NCBI GenBank assembly: GCA_030141605.1
Contig: JAQGDQ010000121.1
Coordinates: 62,001-126,000 of the forward strand
Length of the DNA stretch: 64,000 nucleotides
DNA from: Tubiluchus corallicola
Lineage: Eukaryota > Priapulida > Priapulimorpha > Priapulimorphida > Tubiluchidae
Direction of reading: 5' to 3'
The translations under genes were made by a program, and so were the position numbers. Below the pieces are notes generated by a model that saw only the letters and a program-made list of their open reading frames with translations, made no database searches and was not told the origin of the DNA. Positions 17,758 through 28,000 of the stretch are shown one piece after another (position 1 is the first letter of the stretch; every line of letters starts with the position of its first letter).

Positions 17758-17804
17758 CACTATTTCTCGCGCAAGTATAGTCAATGCTTATGCGCGAAAT
17801 AGTG
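17758..17804. repeat. Near-perfect hairpin just left of the IS630/Tc1-mariner element
   Basis: The left arm reads CACTATTTCTCGCGC and the right arm GCGCGAAATAGTG, with a short loop. The arms are GC-rich compared with the flanks. A neighbouring TCGCGA self-complementary core lies at about 17723. No function is evident. Confidence 0.7.
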
Positions 17805-18314
17805 TGTTTGAAACAGATGTAGTACTGTATAGGTTTTACATGTCAAATGTAGACCTGCGTTAACTGAAATGTAGATTTAGGTAAGTCAAGTGTGCCTTGG
17901 TAACTAAAATATAGACTTAGGTAGTTCAAATGTGTTAACAATGGTTTTCAACAAATCTCGAGCGTTTTTGGTAAATCAGATTTAGACACATGTCAAGTCA
18001 AATGTGACATTGGTATCTCAAATATGGATAGGTGTTAAAGTTTAAGGATGTTAAATTTAATCTTCTTTATTTTCAATTTAATAATTGCTCCTAAGTTAAA
18101 ATAACAACGTTATAGGCCTACTAATAGTTCACTAATATTCTGCAAACTTTACATGCCATTGGAACTGTTAGAGAAAACAATACATTCTTAAAATAAACAA
18201 TGCTTCTTGAGAGAAACTAATTCATTATTGCAGTGCTGATGCATTGCTTAAAAAACTAATTAGTGATTCACTGTTCATTGGAAAGTGGGAACCGATTTAT
18301 TCTTTTCTGCCGAC

Positions 18315-19336
18315 ATGGTTTATCAAAGAATTTCGTTTGAGGATAAACAATGCATTTTTCAAAGTTATGAAAGAGGTGATGATTACTCACATCTTGCACG
18401 ACAACTTAGTATAAAAAAATCAACTGCGTGGGCTATTATTAAGAGAGCACTGGAGGATAGAATTGTCAAACCAGGTGGCAGCTTCAGAAGAAAGCTCGTC
18501 GATGAAGAAATGGGAGACTATGCAGTTAATCTTATAGAGACTCATCCAGAATTTACGCTAGAGCAAGTCGTTGCGTCTATGTGCCGAGACATGCCTGAGA
18601 AACCATGCATATCCCATTCAACGTTAGCCAATGTGTCAAAAGGGCGCCTGATTGTAATGAAAGAGTTAGAAGACGCTGTAGCGGATAGAAATAGTGAAAG
18701 AGTAAAGCACGTACGCTTTCCATATGCACACTGGTTGATAGAGAGAGGTTTGCAATGTGAAATTATATTCATTGATGAAGCGGGCATAAACCTGTGGATG
18801 AGGAGGACGAGAAGAAGGGCAATACAGGGTCAAAGAGCCGTGCGAGTTGTGGCTGGTCGTCGCGGAGGCAATCTTACCATGACTTTTGCAGTAAGCAATA
18901 CAAATGGCCTGATATATTATTCCTTAACAGAAGGTGGAATGAACAGAGAACGTTTCAATGCATTTCTTCAAGACGCAACAGAACCTGCATGACGATGGTC
19001 GGGAAATTTTTTTCGTTTTTGACAATGCACTTGCTCACAGGGGAACAGCCTTGCTGCCAGATTTGAGCCACTCAAATTCAAATTAAGAGGCTTCCTCCTT
19101 ATTCTCCCTTTTTAAATATTGTCGTATTCAGTCAGTGGAAGGCTGAAATGAAGCGTTTTCTTGCAGATATTAGAGAAAATCTTCTAGTGCAGAATCACGG
19201 TCAGAGAATGGCAACATTAGCTCAGTTAGCAGAACAGTCTGTTAATATCATAATGCCCGCAGATGCAGCCAATTATTTTCGACATATGCAGCAGTATGTA
19301 CCATGCTGCTTAACCTACGATGATATACTGATGTAA
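18315..19336 (+). pseudogene. Broken DDE transposase of the IS630/Tc1-mariner element
   Basis: The likely start is MVYQRISFEDKQ at 18315. An N-terminal helix-turn-helix region (SHLARQLSIKKSTAWAIIK) is followed by the DDE core. The first acidic residue lies in IIFIDEAGINLW. The frame stops at 18992; shifting frame near 18978 restores IFFVFDNALAH, which holds the second Asp. Another shift near 19070-19082 restores LPPYSPFLNIVVFSQWK. In relatives the segment after FLN normally holds the third catalytic acid, but here that place reads IVVF, so this residue appears lost too. The last open part ends at 19336. Two frameshifts and the missing acid mean the protein is inactive. Confidence 0.88.
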
Positions 19337-19764
19337 ATCTTGTTCCTATCAAATTTTCGTTCATGTTTGTTTATTTATTGTTCATGAGTCAGTGGTACTA
19401 TATATATTTAAAATGCTGGTCTTGAGCATTGATTACAATTTTAATTTTGCAGATTTGATTAATTATTCAAAAAATGTTTTTGTAAAACATTGACAAATAA
19501 AATGTAGAATGGTGTATATATTAATAATTGTATAATTGTTAACTTATGTATGTACAACACTTTTAAGTGTTCTTATCAAATAAACATTTTCTTTACATTT
19601 GAAAAATGTATTAACGTCCATACAAATAGTTGCAAATTAATAAAATATAATAAAAATTGATGCTGCCAATAGCACCATGACCATAAAATATCATTTTAAT
19701 TTGGTTTATCTTTTTGTAATTTGCACTTAAATGAGTTAATTACCGATTTATTCAAAGTACCGCA

Positions 19765-19966
19765 TCTACATTTGACTTACCTAAGTCACATTTGAGTTAC
19801 CAAAACACATTCGAAATTCCTATGTCCTGACTTAGGTAAGTCTACATTTGACTTACCTAAGTTAGATTTGAGTTACCAAAACACATTCGAAATTTCTATG
19901 TCTACATTTGACTTACCTAAGTCACATTTGAACTTTCCTGTGTCTACATTTGACATGTAAAACCTA
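19765..19966. repeat. Sub-terminal tandem repeats of the right transposon end
   Basis: Four copies of a motif beginning TCTACATTTGAC occur at spacings of about 76, 60 and 41 bp. Three copies are followed by TTACCTAAGT and two of these also carry a CATTCGAAAT segment. Such sub-terminal repeats often serve as transposase binding sites. That role is inferred. Confidence 0.7.
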
Positions 19967-20649
19967 TATACATAGTACAGTATCTTTGACTGTAGTATTA
20001 CAGTCATTCTCGATCCATGGTTATACTGTTGTGATTAGAGGTTGAGTGAGTATAGAAACCCCAATATTTTTCTACAAAGTAATTATCAACGAACACGTAA
20101 ACTTTACTAGGTTCATGTTCAATGACTGAAAAATGCCTCAAAGTAGATTGACAATGAACAATTAGTTTTACCCAAGTTGTTCATCATTAAGCATATCTTC
20201 ATTTTCATCATCTCATAAAGAAAGCTTTTAGCACATTTAACATTGTCTCCAAATAAAACCAGTTAATCTTCCCCCTCCTCCGCATCACTTTTTCCAATTT
20301 ATCTCTTTTGTCATAAAATAATTTAATGTACTATGTATATAGTAATACATGGTTCAAATTTTCAATACCATCATTACAATGACAAATTCTGATTTTCATG
20401 AAATTTCCATCTGTGTAATGAATTTCACTTAGTAAACGGTTGACGACACTTAAACCCAGTAAATGTGCTTTACGTAGAATACGGCCTAAATCTATTACAC
20501 CTTACTTTCTAAATAATGTTCAGATAGCTGAAAAAAGTTGATTCAGAGATTTGGGAGTGATGATTTTTAATGACCTAAAATTGAATTCCCAAATGTGAAT
20601 CATATCATTATTAAAGCACACCATTGTATTGGCATGATTAAGAGGTGTG

Positions 20650-21110
20650 CGATATCAAGAAATGCAGTAATAATTATTCCTGTCTATAAAGCTGTTGTTC
20701 GACACATTCTGGGATATGCGTCGGTTGTATGGTCACCCCAGCATGCTACTCTCAAGAATGCTCTCTAAACAACTCAGGATAGATGTACTCGTCTTGCTAT
20801 TGATTTGGATACCGCTTCAATTTCTACTCTTGAGCAAAGGCGTGAGACTGTAGTACTTTGTGAACTACTTCAAAATAATTAGTGGAAATACTATTCTGTC
20901 TGAGGCAGATTTTTTTCCAGGCGTCACAGAGTTCTTCATGGTCATGAGCCTAAGTTATTTGTGCAACCAGCTAGAACCAACATCAGATCACACTTCTTTG
21001 GGCATCGTGTATTTCATCCATGGAATCATCTTTCATCATCAACCATCAGTGCTTCATCAGTTGACAGTTACAAAAGGCATATGAAAGAGAACCGTTTATA
21101 GATAGTTACC
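20650..21110 (+). pseudogene. C-terminal fragment of a CR1/Jockey-like LINE reverse transcriptase
   Basis: One frame reads YKAVVRHILGYASVVWSP, then a stop at about 20767, then TRLAIDLDTASISTLEQRR. Another frame continues through RTNIRSHFFGHRVFHPWNHL and ends with SASSVDSYKRHMK. This order (LVRPxLEYAxxVW, then LExRR, then RxxFFxxRxxxxWNxLP, then SSVxxFK) is the standard C-terminal tail of non-LTR retrotransposon ORF2. Several stops and shifts make it a dead relic. A second copy lies at 49300-49810 on the other strand. Confidence 0.75.
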
Positions 21111-22433
21111 ATCTCTCTAGAACATCAATTCTCGCTTTAACCAGCAACTCGGATATTCAAGTATCATCTATCCAAACTTTAACTCACCTTTGCAACTACC
21201 CCTATCATTTATTACCATATCATCACTTCATATCGTGGTTGACATTTACTTCAACTCTATGATCTGACCACTGTGAAAGATGTATCCAGCTGATTTTCCA
21301 AATCTGCGTCTCTAACTTCGTTTAAAATTGTTCCATCCATTCTCTGTTAAGATTGAGAATGTTAATTAATTTACTAAGACTTTGCTTAGATAAATCTCCA
21401 AGTGCTAATTATGTTATTATAAATTCTCAAACTAAATTTATCAGCTAAAAAGGTTATTCGATTTGTACCATCTTGTACAAATTCTGCAACACCATAAAGC
21501 TCACAACCGTTTTTAATAATCTATCTTCATGGCAATCACCATGGCAGGCACATTAATTCCATTTGTTCACTACTCTCACATTAAATGAATGTTTACCAAT
21601 GGTAAGAAGTGATGGGACTTTAAAAAGTTTTTTCAACTATGTCCTCTAGTTTTTGAATAAGGAACTAAAGAAGTATGTACTTAAATTATAGCTTGTAACT
21701 ATTAGAATTACTATGAGCTAAGTGTACCATGCTTAATTTTGCTCAGGAATACCTAGTTTGCAACTTTTAAGTTGTTTTTTTTTTTGGTAAACCTAAAAAC
21801 TTTTCTAACGAATTATAAACAATCTTACATTTACGTATTACAAATTACATTTACATTAGTCGCGTTACACAGTTTCTCATAACATGTATAATGTAAAATT
21901 AAAAATTAAAATTGAAATCAAGTGACACTAAAGTCATTCTAAGGACAGGTTTGTAATGCTATGACTGGTGAAACAACTAGTAGCAGACTAACTAGTAACT
22001 AAACTAACAAAAATCTGCTCATTGTTGCTAAAAAAAAACTGTTTCCAGAGATCCTAATATTTAGCACATAATAAGCAAAGAAAGCTCATATTACCTACCT
22101 ACTAACGTCGTACTATGAGCTAATAGACGAAATGCAATTTTTTCATTAACCAGCTGATGTGATCACAACCTATACTGTAACACAAATCAAATTTCTATAA
22201 CAGGCCTATAGAATTAAGGAAGCATATCCCCCAACACAGCTTCTTGTGTTTTTATTCAAAACATTTTTATTTTAATCTTCTGATCAGCCACAGTCTGGTT
22301 CTGGGTTCTGATGCACCAAGGATTTTCACAAAACATTGACAATGACGCTTGTGATATTATGTTTTTTTTGACAGTTTGTGATTCTCGTAGTTTTATAGCT
22401 GGTCACAACTTTTGTTTTCAGCATTACAGCAAA
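21111..22433. other. Intergenic region upstream of PDRG1
   Basis: AT-rich with no recognisable gene. A polypyrimidine-AG at about 22421 just before the PDRG1 start suggests a 5' UTR intron, with a non-coding first exon somewhere upstream that I cannot pinpoint. Confidence 0.4.
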
Positions 22434-24091
22434 ATGGATCATATCGAAAGGGACTCTCCGGAGTTTGTCATTGGCTATTTGGCAGAAATTGAAGAGTTGG
22501 GTGAGGAAATACTTGCAGAAAAGCGACAACTTTTGGATCTGGACAGAAAAAAGAATGAAAATCGAGTTGCTATAAGGTAAGAATGATTTCAAGCTTTGTA
22601 ATTCAGTTTTAGTCTTAGCATTGGTCTTCAAAAACTAGTCTTTCCTGAATAATTGTTTTTTTTCACTTGCACAGCATTGTACTGTGTTGTACAGCACAGT
22701 ATTACACATCACATTTAGAACTACTGATATAAATAATTTGGCAGCTTTATAGTAAAGGCTTGAACACTTGCGCAAATAACAGATTTCCAAAGTAAAATAC
22801 TAATAGATGAAAATATGTTCTCGGTGATTTTGTACAACAGTCCCGACAGCCAGGCTTTATTTTATAGGTTGATACCATCAGCATTATAAACAATTTCTTG
22901 CATATCCAACTTCAATATTGTAGTTTTTATTCTTAGAGCACTACTACAAGAGGAACAGCATCATCAGTCAGCAAAACAAAAGACTTGGCTTTGCTTTGGA
23001 GACATTTTTCTAAAATTTCCCAAATCGAATATTGTAGCATTGCTCAAAGAAGGTGTGTATTGCCAGTGCTAGCACATTTTGCCTGTATTTTGAACTATAT
23101 GGTATTGAATTTTTGGCTAAAAGGAGTTTCATCTTAGGAGGTGTGATGATTTGTTTTGAAAGAAGTAAGTTTTTATACAGTTCAGTACACTGAAAAGTGG
23201 CATTTTTTGATGGCTTAGAAATTTTGCCAGCCATCACCATCTGTTTATTAACAAGGCTCAGCACAGCTTAACTATTGCAGCCATTTTTTAGAAAGAAATT
23301 TTAAAAAAACGATTGATGTGCGTGAAACTGTGCTTTTGACACCAACTCCATAGCTGTTTGTTTCTTGCTGAAGTTACATCATGTTGGTGAAAATGAACAT
23401 CACAGAGAAGAGAGTTAAAAATATTAGCTTCAGGAAAATCCAGGAAATATGTGATTAGTCACTCGCAGTCGTGGTGCAGGTAGTGTTAATGACGACACAG
23501 GCACTATTATTAACAACATAGTAGTTAAGTTAATGAGCATTTCGAGTCTTCACCGAAGGTTGCTGATTGTTACACAGGGTCACACAGAAGGTATCCTTTA
23601 TCAAAGAGTGCTTGCTGATGAATTAATAATTTGCTAATTATTAAGTGATAAGTAATTTAATAACATGAATAAAATACTGAATGCTCTTTATAGTCTTAAA
23701 ATAGATTATTATTTTCTATAGCTTTTGCCTAAATGGGCCTCATCGGCTAAATAGACTTGTGCTGCTAACCTGAGAGTAATCGCTGAAGAGGCCAATTCAG
23801 TCTGAAATACTGAAATAAATAATCTGCTTTGAGACTATAAATGGCATTCAATGTTTTATTCATGTTATTAAAAATGACAAGTCTAAGGAGAGCTCTCTTA
23901 TAAATTAAGTAATTTAGTTTTTCTCTTTCATCATAGATCAGATGAAGATCGAGGAAGAGATTGCTCATCTTCGAGAGAGCATAAAATGTAAAGTTGAAAG
24001 ACTGAATGAAAAAGAGGGAAAAGATAAAATGAGAGGCTTTTTTCTGAACTCCCTTTCTAGAGATGAGCTTACTGCAATAAAGAAAACGTAA
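22434..24091 (+). CDS. PDRG1: p53 and DNA-damage-regulated protein 1 (prefoldin-like), complete, 3 exons, 137 aa
   Basis: Exons are 22434-22576, 22937-23052 and 23937-24091 (stop TAA). They total 414 nt in frame, 137 aa, against 133 in human PDRG1. Diagnostic segments are EIEELGEEILAEKRQLLDLD, then CFGDIFLKFP, then EIAHLRESIK and GFFLNSLSRDELTAIKK, which match the human protein's VEELAEEVLADKRQ, CFGNMFIKMP and LNPLNQDELKALK. The two flanking helices form a beta-prefoldin-type coiled coil. PDRG1 is a subunit of the R2TP/prefoldin-like co-chaperone complex that helps assemble RNA polymerases and other complexes. The start was chosen because upstream in-frame Met residues lie beyond a likely splice acceptor (TTTTGTTTTCAG). 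The gene runs convergently with the GPCR. Confidence 0.93.
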
Positions 24092-25012
24092 ACTTGGTAA
24101 ATTTACATTATTTAGATTATTGTGCCAAGACATAAGTTGTTCTAGAAACACTTCTATTGGGTGTTCTACTGTGTATGGTCTTTTAATTTTTCAATGAAAA
24201 TATGTATGATTTATAATTACATTACCACTTTCCAATGTCAATAATTAGCTTTTTGAAGTTGCATGAGGTATAGCATCAAGCACATTAATTTTTAGGTATC
24301 AATGTTCATGACAAGAAGCAAATGTGGAAGAGCATTCATGCATTGTAACAAATATCCATGTTATGCCTGATAACATTAGAGACCCAGAAGGCGTCATTTA
24401 CAGATTATTAACATATATGACATATATGATATAACATATTAACATAATTGATCTCTGAATCCGTTTTTAGTGTTCAGCACTTCCAGGTCTTTTGAATACA
24501 TTCTAAGACTTTCTTAGCTGCCTAGGAATCATGACATCTTAATCAGTTCCGGAAATTTTCAAGGTTGTGGCAGTTTTTACTATTTTATGGTATTTAGTTA
24601 GCTCTGTTAGTTTCATGAACTTTATTAGAGGCATTGCAATCCCGGTGGAAAATTTCAGGATTAGGGAAAGCATTAGCTTTACTTGTGAAGGGTGTTTTCT
24701 AATGCTTTAAACCTTTAAAAATTATCATCCGGTCAAATACAATGCTTTGTCTTTAAATACAATCATTCTTTGCTTAACGAGGGTAATACATTGCAGCTAA
24801 AAGCATCATTAAGGGAAACATCATTATTCTTATTATTTATGGGTAATTGTAGCATACACATTGTAGTTGTAGATTGATATATTAGACTATATATTACAGT
24901 TTTTGCACTTGTATTTGTATTCATACCATTCATTGTACTGTAAAATAATCTAACAAATACTGGTCATTCACTGGTATTCACAAATATATTAATGCTTAAT
25001 GGTCTATTTTTT
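24092..25012. other. Intergenic region between convergent PDRG1 and the GPCR
   Basis: No gene is seen. It should hold both 3' UTRs. A complement-strand AATAAA at 24621-24626 is a candidate poly(A) signal for the GPCR. Confidence 0.5.
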
Positions 25013-28000
25013 CTATAAATCTTCCGTCTGTGTTAAATTTTTCTTGACATCTCTTCCTCCAGGTGCTGCGTTACCTCCACTTGTACTGGAACCTTCTTGA
25101 GGCTGAGGACCAACTCGCGTGTGGCAGCCGAATAACTGCTGTATGGTTTCATAGTATGCATCACGGAAGTCTTTGCTAGCAAAGCCATATAGTATAGGAT
25201 TGGCTGCACTATTGGCATGTGAAAGGTAAACCAGAGCATTGACCAGGATACCAATTCCAGGAAATCCCACTGTTTTGAAGGCGGCAACAGTGTCAAAGAG
25301 AAACAGTGGATACCAACAGATGAAGAAAAAGACAACAATGACAAAGAGAACTTTGGCGATGCGCACCTCGCGCCTCCAGCGCCTAGATGTGTTGCTTTGA
25401 TCTGCAGAGCTTCCGGAGGTGCTGCTATTGCGAAGACGTAATGATGCTTGTGATTTCACCTAAAATGCATAAAACCTTGGTTAAAATACTGCTCTTTCTG
25501 TACGTGTTTACTTTGGTTTTATGCAATGGACTAATGGCAATGCACTTTTAGGATAAACAGTGCTCATATTATATTACAGTAGACTAAATCATGTTAAAAG
25601 AATATCATTTGACTGGTTAATCTAGATTGAACTTGAATGAACAAGAGTGAACTGGAACTTGATAGCATTCTACAATACGTTGGACTTACTGAATTAGCCT
25701 GGACTGAATTGGACTGGATCAGGTTTACCTGAAGTGCATTCATTTGGACTGGATTTGATTCTATTCATTTGGAAATGGCTGACTTCGATTAGGACTGTTA
25801 AGACGAATTTATATTTGAATCGTTTAGATAATTGAATTAAAATACACATCAGGAAAGTCTGGTGATTTACAGCATGCCGCTGGCACACAACTACTTACAT
25901 CTGCATTTGATTTAAAATTTATGCTCCTGTTTCTGTTTCGTCATGGTTTCAATGTGACAGCTTTTGAAGGTTTATTTAGCTCTTTCTAATTGACGAAAGT
26001 GCTACCTAAGACAGATCAAGCTATGTTGCACATTCATCCATTGGATCATTTGCTAGAATGGGCACAGCATAATTAAAATTTAGCTTTGCTCATTGAAATG
26101 AAGAGGATATAGAATATTGATTCATACTGCATTGTGTTTCAGTAAATGAATTTATTAAATCCACTGAAATATGCATTTGACACCAAATGTGAATAAAAAG
26201 GATTTGATTTAACATAGATTTGTTGTTATTAAAGTTGCAAGATTGCATAATAAACTTGTGCATTGAATGATGTTGATAATGCTACTGTACCTGTTTTTTA
26301 ATGCTGACAAAAATCATGGCGTAAAAAACAGCAGTTACAATAGATGCCGGCACGATGGCGATAAAGAAAAAGAATGCCAAGTACTTAAAATCAATGATTT
26401 CCGTAAACAAACACCTGCAAAACAATAATACATCTGTATACTTGCACGCCTGTTTACCTGTATAAAAATGTAAGTATAATAGTATTGTACTTTTGTATTA
26501 GGCAATACGAATTTGTGATTATCTAAGTTATAAAATAATAAGTAGCATCTGCACCAAAAAGTTGTCTTGTAAAGCATTATAATATTAAAACGTTTTCCAT
26601 AAAGCGTACAAATGACATTGTTTGCATTTTGTAATAAAGGCAATGACAGTGAGGCAATAATGACTACTACAAAGATTAGTACTTGGTGGTGGTAGTGGTA
26701 GTGGCAGCGGCAGCAGCAGCAGTACCTTTATTCTCCATAAATAGTTACATGTTTCTTACTACAATAAATCAATTTTTACATTACAATTAAAATTTTACTG
26801 AGCATTTTTAACCACAATGACGTCTTCGTGTCAGATTAAATATTGCAAAGACCACAGAAACTAGTTTAACACATTCACAAAAGCAGGTGAATTTTGAAAG
26901 TATCTACAAAGTAGACATTCTGAAAATTTATATGTGCTATCAAGTTTGTGTGTTAGATCTGGCAATTACAGTTTTTAATCGTGTTCATAATTTACGTGTC
27001 AGTTCAGTTCGTTTATATCAGAATTAAATGTTCCTCGTCCTCTATACATCATTTGATTGACAAAATTCACATTATCGTTCCTTTCTAGGTTTTGTTTGGC
27101 CTTTTTCATAGCCAAATCATGAGAAATTAAATGTAAGCATTCCTATAAGCCGTGATAAATAATTCTATTATCACAAAATCCGGTAGTTAAATTCCTCGTT
27201 TATACTCATATAATAGTGGTACAGTAAATTTTTTTGTCACGCGGTAAAATATTATTAGAGGTAAAGCCGTTTTGTTAAATCTGGTTGTAAAAGCAGATTC
27301 ATACAAAGTAAGGTGTTGTTAATTTACTTCATAAGTTTCAATGATAACTTGATCAGACATGAAAATCAAGGGCTTTGATACTTTACCTGGGTACAGGTGG
27401 TATGCCCAGATTCCATCCCATTAGTGGGAGCATACCAACAATGCCGGCCAGAATCCAAGACATGGCTATCAAAATTTGAGCTCTTCTACGCGTCAAAATT
27501 TCTTTGTATCTACAAAAATTACAAGTTTCAGCATAATATAAACCACCTTTAGCAACAGCTACAACAAAAACAATGTTTGCAGTTTGTGAGGTTTCCAACC
27601 CAACAGTAATTCTTATACCACTTGTATATTCTCTGGACAGCAGTTGGATAGTAAGACAAATTATAGCCGACTATGCCGAGTGGCAGGAGTGTGTTTAGCT
27701 ACCGAAATTAAGAAAAAGTAAAGACTGATGGGTGAAAGGAATGGTGACTGCTATACTGAGGACTTTCCTCTCTCTGCACTGTATTTACCATATTGGTTCT
27801 GTCTGTTGATCTCTTTAACGGTGATTGTATTCACGCTCAAATGCAGCTGAGGCACCTCTGCCGGTTCAGTGTCTTACTTTAGAGGATTTGCCTTAATAAT
27901 GAGTTAGATTCCAATCCTGCTACAACCATCCACATTTATGGCCCTGACACTGAGTGTTGCATTCAAGATTCCAGTGTGCCGAAGTGCACTATACAATCAG

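Larger units (their letters stand above)
17830..19966 (+). mobile_element. IS630/Tc1-mariner superfamily transposon, TA target duplication, long repetitive TIRs
   Basis: The ends are TAGGTTTTACATGTC at 17830 and its complement ending at 19966, each flanked by TA (17828-17829 and 19967-19968). This is the hallmark of Tc1/mariner-type insertion. Inside each end, sub-terminal arrays about 200 bp long repeat variants of TCTACATTTGACTTACC; on the right, copies start near 19765, 19841, 19901 and 19942. The left array carries the complement in a more decayed form. The element is about 2.14 kb and contains one broken transposase gene. Confidence 0.9.

Noticed and set aside
23765-24151. 128-codon minus-strand open frame
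   Set aside because: Antisense to the last PDRG1 exon and its intron; the plus-strand gene explains the region.
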